This document shows, in pieces, positions 34,583-43,575 of a stretch of 64,000 bases of DNA (positions are counted from its first letter, which is position 1; every line of letters starts with the position of its first letter). This stretch comes from JAGIBJ01 sp032119595 (GTDB taxonomy: Bacteria > Actinomycetota > Thermoleophilia > Solirubrobacterales > Solirubrobacteraceae), in NCBI GenBank assembly GCA_032119595.1, contig JAUMBQ010000006.1, positions 372,001-436,000 on the forward strand. The letters run 5' to 3'. The notes under the pieces were generated by a model. The model worked only from the letters and a program-made list of their open reading frames with translations, had not been told where the DNA came from and searched no databases. Both the position numbers and the translations under genes were made by a program.

Positions 34583-37500
34583 AGGCCCCCCTCGGGGTTC
34601 GCCGCGGTCGCCGGAGCGCGGTTCAAGACTTCGCGCATGTGCGCCGCCATCGTTTCTACACCAGGGCGGTCGATGCAGGTGATGTGCGTCCCCTGCACAT
34701 GGACGATCTCCAGTTCAGCACTGAAGTCATCCCAGCCGAGGGCCTCCTCGTCGCGGTCGTACCGCGGGTCGAGGCTGGTGGTGAGACCACGGTCACTGGC
34801 GCGGTAGAGCACGATCTTGCCCTCGTACGGCTCGGCGACGTAGCGCTCGGCGATGCGTGCGTCGATGTACGACGTGCGCTGATGCTCGAGCACGCCGGGG
34901 CTCATGCCGAGGCCCGCGTCTTCCACGATGTTCATCATCAAAGCGACCTGGGCATCTTCGTCGAGTTCCACAAGCGAATCGATGTCGATGTCGATCGGGA
35001 TGTCGTAGGTCTCGCTCATGTACGCGAAGAAGCGCTCGAAGCGGTCCTTGAGGAGTTCGCGCTCGGTCACGCCCGGCGTGGGCTTGGGGATCGTCGTGTC
35101 GATCATCGCGACGAGATCGATGTCTTCTCCGGCCGCTTTGAGCTGCTGGGCGACCTCGTAGGCCAGCACCCCGCCGAGCGACCAGCCACCAAGGCGGTAC
35201 GGGCCGTGCGGCGCGATGTCGCGGATCATCGCGATGTAGTGCGCCGCCTTCTCCTCGATGTGGCGCAGGCCCTCGAGCCGCTCGAAGCCGTACACCGCCT
35301 GGCCAGCGTCGAGCAGCTCGACGAGGTTTTGGTAGACCGACGTCGGGCCGCCGGCCGGATGGAAGAGGAACAGCGGCGGGTTGCCGTTGTCGCCGGCCTG
35401 GAGCACACGGACGGGGTTGCCGCCGTTGCCTTCGACCTGATCACGGAGCAGATCGGCCTGCTTCTCGATCGACCGGTGGGCGAACACCTCGGTGGCGTCG
35501 AGCTCAGGGCCGAGCCGCTCGCGCATCGCGGCGATGATCGCCTCGACAGCGGTCGAGTCGCCACCCAGCTCGTCAAAGTCGGCGGTCGCGCTGAGCGGGC
35601 CTTCGCCGAGCACGTCCTCCCAGATCGCGGCAATCCAACGCTCGGTCGCGTCACGGGGCTCGATGTAGCGCTGGGCGCGTGGAACGAGCGAGACGCGGCG
35701 CGGCGTGGCGTCCGAGAGGCCAAGTTCGCCGGCGATCGCCTCTTCGAGGTCAGCGAGGCAGCCGCCCTGGAGCAGGAGCTTGGTCGGCAATTCGATGCCG
35801 AGGTCCTGCTCGACGGCACCCTTGGCGCGCACCGCCATGAGCGAGTCGAAGCCGAGCTCGGTGAGCGGAGCGTCGACATCGAGGTCGTCAGGGTTATGAG
35901 CCATGACGGCCGCGACACGCTCCAGGAGGCGGCGCGCGAGGAGCGCGCGGGCGCCTTGCGGATCGGAGGCACGGAGCGCCTCGATCTGCGCCCGGCCCTC
36001 GCCGAAGCCGTCGCCGCCCTCGGCGAGCTGCACGTCTTCCGGGATCTCGCTGCGGTCCACCGCGCGAAGCACGATGTCGCGTGCTTGCAGGAGGACCGTG
36101 CCGTCTTCAGCGACGAGGGTGACGGTTCCGCTGGCGGTGCCGTCGGCCTGCTCCGTCACCTTCGCGGTGACCTGGCCGCCGCGCGTCGGGTCGCCAGGAA
36201 CCTCGAGCGAGCCAATGCTGTTGGCCAGGAACGCCGGGTCTGAGCCTTCCCGGATCAGCCGGCTGGCGGACACGCCGAGCACCTGGAGGCAGGCATCGAT
36301 GAGCGCCGGGTGCACGCGGTAGTGGCGGTCGGCCAGCGCCGCGAGCGGCAGGGCGATGCGGGCCGTCGCCGACCCGTCTTCGTGGAGGCGAGCATCGCCG
36401 ACGCCAGCGAACGCGGGGCCGTGACGGAGTCCGGCTGCGGCGTAAAGGGCGTACAGGTCGACGGGCGTTGCGCCCGCGTGGCCGGCCGTCTGGTCGTCGA
36501 GCGGCTCGGGGGGCGCGACCTCGGGAGCAGTCCGCCGGACATTCGCCGTGGCGCGACGCACCATCGGCGCGCCGGGCTCGATCGCCTTGCTGAACACGTC
36601 GACCCGCGCCGCCACATCGTCGACGATCGACAGCGACGTGGTGATCTCGGTGTGGTCACCGAGCACGAGGAGGTCGCCAAGGACGAGGTCGGTCAACGCG
36701 ACCGGAGCATTGGCGCCGGTGAAGGCGTGGGCCGCCGCTGCGAGCGCCATCTCGGCGTACGCCGAGGCCGGGAGGACCGCCGCGCCATGGACGCGATGAT
36801 CGCGCAGCCACGGCAGCGCCAGCGTGCCCACGTCGGCACGCCAGAGATGGCGGTCGCCTTCAGGCAGCTCGACGTGGACGCCGAGGAGCGGGTGCCCGCC
36901 GACCGCCAGCGTGGCGGACGGAATCTCGTCGATCCAGAAGCGGCGGTGCTGCCAGAACGGCAGGGCCACCTTGCGACCCATCGGCACGACCTGGTCGAGG
37001 TCCTCCACGATGTGCCACGCGTGCAGCGTGGCGAGGCTGGTGCGGAACGACACCCCGTCGTCGCCGTCGCGCCGAAGGGTCGGAACGACCACACGGTCGG
37101 CGACGCCAACCGCTTTGAGGGTCTGGCGGGCGGTGATCTCGGCCACGGGGTGCGGCGAGACCTCCAGGAAGGTGTTGAACCCATCGGCGGCGGCCGCGGA
37201 AATCCCCTGCATGAAGCGCACGGGATTGCGCATGTTGCGCTGCCAGTAGGCGATGTCGAAGGTAGCCGCGGCGGTTGGATCCTCGGCGGAGGTGGAGTAG
37301 AACGGCACGCTGGGCTTGAGTGGCGTGATGCCCGCGAGAAGGTCGGCGTACTCAGGAAGGACGCCGTCGACCTGATCGGTGTGTCCGGCGCCCGTCACCG
37401 GGAGCACCCAGGCGTTGCGGCCCATGGCCTTGACATGCTCGGCTGCCGCGTTCAGTGCGTCCTTGGGACCAGCGATCGTGATCGCCTTCGGCGAGGCGTA

Positions 37501-39912
37501 CACCGCGATCGAGACGCCGGGGAACTGGCTAGCGAACGCCTCGAACTCCTCGGGCGACGCCTGAAGCACGGCCATGCCGCCGACGCCCCGCAGGTTCTCA
37601 CGCTCCATGAGCACGGAGCGGTTGACGATGATCTTGACGCCGTCGGCGGGCGACAGCGCGCCCGCGACCACGGCCGCGGCGATCTCGCCCATCGAGTGAC
37701 CGATCACGGCGGCCGGCTCGACGCCATGAGCACGCCACAGCGCGGCGAGCGCGACCTGCATGCCGTAGAGCGCGATCTGCGCCTTGGTGGAGTCGCGCAG
37801 GTCCTGGTCGACCGTGATCGCCTCGCGCAGCGAGAAGCCAGCTTCGGCGATGAACAGCGCATCGAGTTCGTCGATGGCGGCCGAGAAGGCGGGCTCCTCC
37901 TCCAGGAGCTTGCGCCCCATCCCGTTCCAGGTGGAGCCGTAGCCGGAGAAGATCCAGACGACACCCTGGTCGCCGCGCTGCTTGGCCATCGCGGCGTCGG
38001 GAGCGACGACGTTCGGCGCGTCGAGGCTCTCGCCCAGCGCCTTGAGCGCCAAGACGAGGCCGTCGCGGCCACGGGCCGTGACGGAGCCACGGACCTTTCC
38101 GGGCACGCGGGTGCGAGCCAGCGTATGGGCGACATCGCGCAGGGCGACGGCCTTACCGGCGCTGGACTCCAGCCAGGGCGCGAGCGCCGTGGCGGCCGCG
38201 CGGACGCGCGACTCCTGCGCGGCAGAGAAGACGAGGGTCGTGACGTGCTCATCCTCGTTGGCCATCGGGCCGGAATTGCGGCGATTGCGGTCGCCGGACT
38301 CCTCGAGAATGATGTGCGCGTTCGTGCCGCCGAAGCCGAAGGCCGAGACGCCAGCGCGGGCCACGCCGCCGTAGCGCGGCCAGTCCGTGGGCTGGGTGAC
38401 GACAGAGATGTGGTCTTCGTCGAACTTGATGTGCGGGTTCGGGGCCGAGAAGTGCAGGCTCGGCGGGATCTTGTCGTGGTAGAGCGACAGGACGAGCTTG
38501 ATGAAGCCGACCACGCCGGCGGCGGCCTCCATGTGGCCGAAGTTGCTCTTGGCGGAGCCGAGCAGCAGCGGGTGTGAGGCGTCGCGCTCGGGGCCACCGA
38601 GCACGGAGCCCAAGGCGCCGGCCTCGATCGGATCGCCGAGGAGCGTGCCGGTGCCGTGCGCTTCCACGTAGTCGACCGAGTGCGGGTCGATGTTCGTGTT
38701 GTCGTAGGCCGTGCGCAGGAGTGCTTCCTGTGCGAGCGGGTTCGGCGCGGTGATGCCGTTGGAGCGGCCGTCCTGGTTGACCGCGGAGCCGCGAATCACG
38801 GAGAGGACGTGATTGCCGTCGCGGCGGGCATCGGCGAGGCGCTTGAGCACGACGACGCCACAGCCCTCGGCGCGAGCGATGCCGTCGGCGTCGGCCGAGA
38901 AGGATTTGCAGCGACCATCGGGGGCGAGCGCGCCTGCCTGGTCGAAGGTGAAGGAGATTGCGGGCGCGAGGACGAGGTTGACGCCGCCGACGATCGCGGT
39001 GGTGATCTCGCCGGAGGCGATGCTCTTGGAGGCCTGATGCAGGGCGACGAGCGACGAAGAGCACGCGGTGTCGACGGTCATGCTCGGGCCGCGGAGGTCG
39101 AGCAGGTAGGACAGGCGGTTGGAGGCGATCGAGAGCGCGGAGCCGGTGCTCACGTACGCGTCGACCTTCTCCAGATGCTTGGTGGTGAGGTGGCTGTACT
39201 CGTTGCCGGACATGCCGACGAACACGCCGGTGGAGGTGCCGCGCAGCGAGGCCGGCGCGATGCCGGCGTGCTCGAGCGCTTCCCACGAGACCTCCAGCAG
39301 CATGCGCTGCTGCGGATCCATGAGCTCAGCTTCACGCGGCGAGATGCCGAAGAACTCGGCGTCGAAGCCGGAGATCTCGTCGAGGTAGCCGCCCCAACGG
39401 TTGAGGCCCTGCACCACGGCTGCAGCGGAGGCGCCCGGGGGCGTGAACTGCTCCCAGCGGTCTTCTGGCACCTGGCGGACGGCGTCGCCGCCCTCCAGCA
39501 GGAAGTCCCACAGCTGCCGGGGACCGTGAACGCCGCCCGGCAGGCGGCAACCGAGGCCGACGACGGCGATCGCGTCGTCGTCGTAGCCGGTGGTGCCCGC
39601 TTTGGTCGCGTGGCCGTTGATCTTGACGCCCGTGATGACCTGTTCGGCCTTCGGCGGATCCTCGTTGAAGATCAGCTTGCGGACGAGCAGCGTGATCGTC
39701 GGCGTCTCGAAGATCATCGTCGGATCGAGGTCGCGATCGAGGTGCTCTTCGAGCTCACCCACGATGCCGACGCCGTCGCGCGACGAGAGGCCCAGCTCGG
39801 TCAGCGGGCGATCCGGATCAACCTCGTGCGGCTCGAGGTCGAGGAGTTCACCGACGGCGGCACGCAACCACTCGACGAGCTCCTTTTCCTGGGCGATGCG
39901 CGGGTCAGTCAT
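34579..39912 (-). CDS. Pks13-like polyketide synthase (ACP-KS-AT-DH-ACP-ACP-TE)
   Basis: 1777 residues. Domains in order: ACP (about 10-85, likely attachment Ser44 in LGLSSRD); KS (112-540, Cys284 in VDTACSSSL, later AHGTGT and NFGHMEA); AT (about 640-960, GHSMGE); DH (about 985-1270, HRVHGAAVLPA and DACLQVLG); ACP (GFDSLMA); ACP of the peptidyl-carrier type (GGDSTAV); thioesterase (GWSLGG, late GTHITC). An N-terminal ACP, one KS and a C-terminal TE match Pks13, which condenses two fatty chains. There is no KR, ER or MT, so the DH lacks an obvious hydroxyl substrate unless a separate reductase acts. At the place of the usual HAFH/YASH motif the AT has GAGH. It overlaps both neighbours by 4 bases. 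Confidence 0.96.
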   Translation of the reverse strand: MTDPRIAQEKELVEWLRAAVGELLDLEPHEVDPDRPLTELGLSSRDGVGIVGELEEHLDRDLDPTMIFETPTITLLVRKLIFNEDPPKAEQVITGVKINGHATKAGTTGYDDDAIAVVGLGCRLPGGVHGPRQLWDFLLEGGDAVRQVPEDRWEQFTPPGASAAAVVQGLNRWGGYLDEISGFDAEFFGISPREAELMDPQQRMLLEVSWEALEHAGIAPASLRGTSTGVFVGMSGNEYSHLTTKHLEKVDAYVSTGSALSIASNRLSYLLDLRGPSMTVDTACSSSLVALHQASKSIASGEITTAIVGGVNLVLAPAISFTFDQAGALAPDGRCKSFSADADGIARAEGCGVVVLKRLADARRDGNHVLSVIRGSAVNQDGRSNGITAPNPLAQEALLRTAYDNTNIDPHSVDYVEAHGTGTLLGDPIEAGALGSVLGGPERDASHPLLLGSAKSNFGHMEAAAGVVGFIKLVLSLYHDKIPPSLHFSAPNPHIKFDEDHISVVTQPTDWPRYGGVARAGVSAFGFGGTNAHIILEESGDRNRRNSGPMANEDEHVTTLVFSAAQESRVRAAATALAPWLESSAGKAVALRDVAHTLARTRVPGKVRGSVTARGRDGLVLALKALGESLDAPNVVAPDAAMAKQRGDQGVVWIFSGYGSTWNGMGRKLLEEEPAFSAAIDELDALFIAEAGFSLREAITVDQDLRDSTKAQIALYGMQVALAALWRAHGVEPAAVIGHSMGEIAAAVVAGALSPADGVKIIVNRSVLMERENLRGVGGMAVLQASPEEFEAFASQFPGVSIAVYASPKAITIAGPKDALNAAAEHVKAMGRNAWVLPVTGAGHTDQVDGVLPEYADLLAGITPLKPSVPFYSTSAEDPTAAATFDIAYWQRNMRNPVRFMQGISAAAADGFNTFLEVSPHPVAEITARQTLKAVGVADRVVVPTLRRDGDDGVSFRTSLATLHAWHIVEDLDQVVPMGRKVALPFWQHRRFWIDEIPSATLAVGGHPLLGVHVELPEGDRHLWRADVGTLALPWLRDHRVHGAAVLPASAYAEMALAAAAHAFTGANAPVALTDLVLGDLLVLGDHTEITTSLSIVDDVAARVDVFSKAIEPGAPMVRRATANVRRTAPEVAPPEPLDDQTAGHAGATPVDLYALYAAAGLRHGPAFAGVGDARLHEDGSATARIALPLAALADRHYRVHPALIDACLQVLGVSASRLIREGSDPAFLANSIGSLEVPGDPTRGGQVTAKVTEQADGTASGTVTLVAEDGTVLLQARDIVLRAVDRSEIPEDVQLAEGGDGFGEGRAQIEALRASDPQGARALLARRLLERVAAVMAHNPDDLDVDAPLTELGFDSLMAVRAKGAVEQDLGIELPTKLLLQGGCLADLEEAIAGELGLSDATPRRVSLVPRAQRYIEPRDATERWIAAIWEDVLGEGPLSATADFDELGGDSTAVEAIIAAMRERLGPELDATEVFAHRSIEKQADLLRDQVEGNGGNPVRVLQAGDNGNPPLFLFHPAGGPTSVYQNLVELLDAGQAVYGFERLEGLRHIEEKAAHYIAMIRDIAPHGPYRLGGWSLGGVLAYEVAQQLKAAGEDIDLVAMIDTTIPKPTPGVTERELLKDRFERFFAYMSETYDIPIDIDIDSLVELDEDAQVALMMNIVEDAGLGMSPGVLEHQRTSYIDARIAERYVAEPYEGKIVLYRASDRGLTTSLDPRYDRDEEALGWDDFSAELEIVHVQGTHITCIDRPGVETMAAHMREVLNRAPATAANPEGGL

Positions 39913-41741
39913 GACTGGTCCTTGTCATCGGCCTGCTCGGAGGCGGCCTTGACGCTTTGCAGCGTGCCGTCGAGGTACGCCGCACGCGTCGCCTTGCGAG
40001 CGATCTTGCCGCTCGACGTGCGGTGAATCGTGTCGGGCTCCACGAGGACGAAGTCGTGAAGGGCGACGGAATGCTGCTCGGAAACCGCCTTGCTGGCGGC
40101 ACGAGCGATCTCGTCGAGCTGATCTGCGACCTCACCGGAGTGGCGGTAGCGCTCGGCCACGACGACCATGGCTTCACCGGACGCGGTCGGCACCGAGAAC
40201 GACGCCAGGCGGCGCTGCGCGATCGCGTCGTGGCTCTCCTCGACCGTGTACTCGATGTCGTGCGGGTAGATGTTGCGCCCGTCGACGATGATCAGGTCCT
40301 TGATGCGGCCGGTCACGAAGATCCGGCCGTCAAGCAGTACGCCAAGGTCTTCGGTACGCAGCCAGCCCTCGCGAGGCAGGTCGCCGGCGTTTTCGAGCAC
40401 CGCGTCGAACAACGCCGCAGTCTCTGCCGGCTTATGCCAGTAGCCCTGGCCGATGTTTACGCCGTTGGCCCAGATCTCGCCGACCTTGCCCTCACCGAGG
40501 TTCTCGCGCGTGTCGGGATCCACGATCGCGACATCCTGCTCGACGGCCTTGCCGCTGGCGACGAGCTGCACGGGGCGTGAGCCGGGCGCGATCTCGGTGG
40601 TGACGATGCCTTGCTGCAGCGCGAACGCGTCGACGTCGACGATCGTCGGCGCTTCGCCGACGGGCGTAACCGAGACCAGGACGGTCGCCTCCGCGAGGCC
40701 GTAGGTCGGGCGCAGCGTCTCGCGGCGGACGCCCTGGGGGCCGAACGCCTCGAGGAAGTTGTCGAGCGTGGACGGGAGGATCGGCTCGGCACCATTGGCC
40801 CACGACGCCGTCTTGCTGAAGTCAAGCTCAGCGCGGTCGGCCTCTTTGACCCGCTTGACGACGTAGTCGTAGGCGAAGTTCGGGGCCGCGGTGATCGCGT
40901 ACGGCTGGCCGGAGACGGCCTGCAGCCAGCGCAGCGGCTTGAGAATGAAGGCCACGGGATCGAGCAGGACGCTCTGTGCGCCACCGAGGGTGGGGCCGGC
41001 GATGCCGAGGAGCAGCCCCATGTCGTGGAACAGCGGGAGCCAGGAAACGCAGGTCGCGTGCTGGAACTCCAGTCCGTGCCCGCGAATGAGCTGAAGCACG
41101 TTCTTGGTGAGGTTGCGGTGCGTGAGCACCACGCCTGCCGGGGTGCGCGTGGACCCCGACGTGTACTGGAGGTAGGCGACGTCATCGAGCGTCATGGCTT
41201 CAGGCCATGCGTACTTCGCGGCGAGTTCGTCGTGGCCGGTGCGGAACTCGTCGACGCAGAGGATCTGCTCGTCGGCCGGGCCGCCATGCTCGGCGCAGAA
41301 AGCCTTGACGAGATCGAGCTTGTCCGACGTCGTGAGGATGACCGTCGGCGAGCAGTCCTTCACGACGGCCTGCAGGCGATCGCCCTGGCCGGGCATGTCG
41401 GGCGAGTACAGCGGGACGTTGATCGCGTGGGTCCGCAGCGAGCCAACGAACGCGGCGTAGTAGCCGAGCCCCTGCGGGGTCAGGATTGCGACACGGTCGC
41501 CGGGCTGCGTGAGCTCGGTGATCCGGGCGGCAAGCGCACGGGTCCACCGGTCGAGCTCGCCGTAGGTGACCGTGATGTGATCGCCCTTGCGATTACTGGC
41601 GTAATCGATATATGTGGCCGCGAGGGTATCCGGGATCTCGCCAACCCAGTGCTCGAAGTAGTCGGCAAGGAAGGCGTTATCGGTGCCGCGAACGATATCG
41701 GCGGCAGGGACGCGGGAGAGGCGGGGATGGGTGGTGTTCAT
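39909..41741 (-). CDS. fatty acyl-AMP ligase (FadD32-like)
   Basis: 610 residues. YLQYTSGSTRTPAGV is the ATP-binding P-loop in the exact form of FadD32-type FAALs. Further marks are SWLPLFHDMGL, RPTYGLAEATV, the motif EDLG/GRIKDLIIVDGRNIYPHDIE and the late SGKIARK lysine region. FAALs adenylate a long fatty acid and hand it to an ACP instead of to CoA. The stop overlaps the synthase start by 4 bases and GGAGG lies 4 bases before the ATG. It is the operon's first gene, with a long leader upstream. Confidence 0.96.
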   Translation of the reverse strand: MNTTHPRLSRVPAADIVRGTDNAFLADYFEHWVGEIPDTLAATYIDYASNRKGDHITVTYGELDRWTRALAARITELTQPGDRVAILTPQGLGYYAAFVGSLRTHAINVPLYSPDMPGQGDRLQAVVKDCSPTVILTTSDKLDLVKAFCAEHGGPADEQILCVDEFRTGHDELAAKYAWPEAMTLDDVAYLQYTSGSTRTPAGVVLTHRNLTKNVLQLIRGHGLEFQHATCVSWLPLFHDMGLLLGIAGPTLGGAQSVLLDPVAFILKPLRWLQAVSGQPYAITAAPNFAYDYVVKRVKEADRAELDFSKTASWANGAEPILPSTLDNFLEAFGPQGVRRETLRPTYGLAEATVLVSVTPVGEAPTIVDVDAFALQQGIVTTEIAPGSRPVQLVASGKAVEQDVAIVDPDTRENLGEGKVGEIWANGVNIGQGYWHKPAETAALFDAVLENAGDLPREGWLRTEDLGVLLDGRIFVTGRIKDLIIVDGRNIYPHDIEYTVEESHDAIAQRRLASFSVPTASGEAMVVVAERYRHSGEVADQLDEIARAASKAVSEQHSVALHDFVLVEPDTIHRTSSGKIARKATRAAYLDGTLQSVKAASEQADDKDQS

Positions 41742-42270
41742 GCGGCCTCCGGGCGAACAGCAAGGCTCAGAGAGTGGGACGTGACGGGAGCCTGGGACGG
41801 GGCTGCCGCGGCGGACGCAGCGCTATAGGCGCGACGGGGTGGCCGCTGACTGGCAGAACCTCGCACGTGGGGCTCCTCTTGGGGGATCGTCGGGACGCGC
41901 CTTGGTGACGAGGCGCCTGCGAGACATGGGACACACAGGATCATACGAGGTGTGAAAAGTAGAAACAAGCGTTGCCAATAGGACCGTTCACCGGAAGTTC
42001 GGCTCCCTGCAAAAACGCCCGAGTTTCCAGGGAATGAGGGTTACCGCTCAACGGGCGCGAGACCGAGGCAGGCGCATTCGGGATCGGCGGTTTGCCGAGA
42101 TACCAATGGTCTCCAGTTTGGAGGCCACGAATACGGGCTGAAGAGCACGGTAGGCGATCGCGGACGAGCGAGTCCATTTCGGTCGAGTTCGACGACACGT
42201 TCAACCTTCCGGTTCCCGGCGCGATGAGAGAGGACGGCCCATTTCGGGTCGCCTACAAATCGAACGCCGT
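41742..42270. other. 529-base leader/intergenic region of the lipid-synthase operon
   Basis: No gene is supported. The part at 41940-42270 is visibly less GC-rich than the genes around it. A promoter candidate lies at 41940-41968, so the leader would be about 190 bases. It includes GCGCCT (41897-41902) pairing with AGGCGC (41911-41916). GGTCTCCA-GTT-TGGAGGCC (42108-42126) is a further hairpin that could end the upstream secreted-protein transcript. Confidence 0.5.
41940..41968 (-). promoter_or_regulatory. promoter candidate for the FadD32/Pks13-like operon
   Basis: On the minus strand, TTGTTT (41963-41968) and TATGAT (41940-41945) are 17 bases apart. The -10 fits the consensus well, the -35 only partly. 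It is 199 bases from the first ATG. Confidence 0.45.
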
Positions 42271-43431
42271 TCACCCAGCCTTCGGAGCACCGAACAGCGC
42301 GAAGGTCCAGACGCCCGACGTGGCGGCCGAAGCGGGCTTGCCGGACTCGATGAGTCCGTTACTCGTGATCAGGCCACCCTTGGCCGGGCCGCCCACGACT
42401 GCGAGCGAGCACGCCTGACCGCGGAACATGGCACCCGCGGCAGTCGACACGTTTCGACAGTCGCCGTTGGCGCGCACGGGGAAGGTCCCCAGGGCGGTCT
42501 TCAGGTCGGCGATGGCGAACGCCTTGTAGCCCACGTTGCTGACATAGGCGTAACACACCGTCATCTTCGCGACGGTGGCGCCGGGCACATCCGGGACACG
42601 GCCCGAGTCGAGATCCGGCTGCGCCACGGCCAGGTTGACCTGACGCACCGCCAGCGGCCTGGCGGCCAGACCGGCGCGGTGGCACTCAGGTGAGTCCGCC
42701 GTCTCGACCTCGTCGCGGGTGCGGGTGACGAAGAAGTCGAGGCCGGGCGTTTCGGGCTTGATGCTCGGCGGAACGGTGCCCGTTCCACCACCGGTGTTTG
42801 AGGCCGACCCGATCACGTGAGCCGTCCAGACGGATCCGGTGGGTGCCGACGCGGTGCGATTGATCGTGTTGACGAGCGAGTTGCTCGTGATCAGCCCGCC
42901 GGTGATGCCCTTGGCCTCGTTCTTCTTCACCTGAAGCGCGCAGTTGAGGACGATCGGGAAGTTGGCGACGGCCACCGGAGCGATGCCGCAAGGCCCCGTC
43001 GCTTCGACGAGCCCTGGACCAGGCAACGAGCTGTAGGCGTAGGCGTCGACATCGTTGCCTCGCTTGCCGTTGCTCGGAACGCCGCAGATGAAGCCGGGCC
43101 CGAGCAGGTTGGCCGTCTGGTTCTGAAGGCGACCCGTGCCAGGGTTTGCTTCGAAGGAAAAGAGGAGCGCATTGAGACGCGTGACCGTCGTCAGCGCACG
43201 CAGCCCGAACTGCTTGTTGCAGCGGTTGTTCTGCTCGGCCGTCGCCGCCTTACCGGTGTCGCGCGTGCGGAACACGTAGTACGTGCCGGCGTCGGCGGGA
43301 GCGAGGGCCACTTGCGCTGCCGGAGCAGCGGCATCGGCGCCGGGCGAGGCCGCACCAATGATCGCCAGCGTCAGGGCGACGACCGCAGAAAGCGCGGTCA
43401 GGGCGTGTCGGCGAGAGCGAGCTAGGGGCAT
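42271..43431 (-). CDS. secreted protein of two four-cysteine repeats, unknown family
   Basis: 386 residues with a GAGG site 5 bases before the ATG. A signal peptide (LTALSAVVALTLAIIGAAS, cleavage near DAAAP) is followed by two related halves: about residues 50-211 and 231-382. Each begins Y/F-x-V-x-R-T-R-D, carries four cysteines at matching places, and ends GGLITSN followed by a SxVWT stretch. Two disulfides per half are likely outside the cell. I do not recognise the family and see no catalytic motif. It lies upstream of the lipid-synthase operon, in the same direction, but 529 bases away. Confidence 0.88.
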   Translation of the reverse strand: MPLARSRRHALTALSAVVALTLAIIGAASPGADAAAPAAQVALAPADAGTYYVFRTRDTGKAATAEQNNRCNKQFGLRALTTVTRLNALLFSFEANPGTGRLQNQTANLLGPGFICGVPSNGKRGNDVDAYAYSSLPGPGLVEATGPCGIAPVAVANFPIVLNCALQVKKNEAKGITGGLITSNSLVNTINRTASAPTGSVWTAHVIGSASNTGGGTGTVPPSIKPETPGLDFFVTRTRDEVETADSPECHRAGLAARPLAVRQVNLAVAQPDLDSGRVPDVPGATVAKMTVCYAYVSNVGYKAFAIADLKTALGTFPVRANGDCRNVSTAAGAMFRGQACSLAVVGGPAKGGLITSNGLIESGKPASAATSGVWTFALFGAPKAG

Positions 43432-43575
43432 GGTTCCTCGGGGGAAACGGGAGAGACAGCCAGGCCGACGAATGTGACCTGGCTCACCGTTCTCCCTCAG
43501 ATTGACCGGAATCTAGGGCCGGGTCAAGCGACGGGAGACGCAAATGGCAGGGCTCTACGGGTTTAGTATCGACGG

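Noticed and set aside
31374..41741. Firm claim that the organism makes mycolic acids
   Set aside because: The synthase has an extra DH, and no mycolyltransferase, MmpL3 or biotin subunit is in the window. Only a related condensation is supported.
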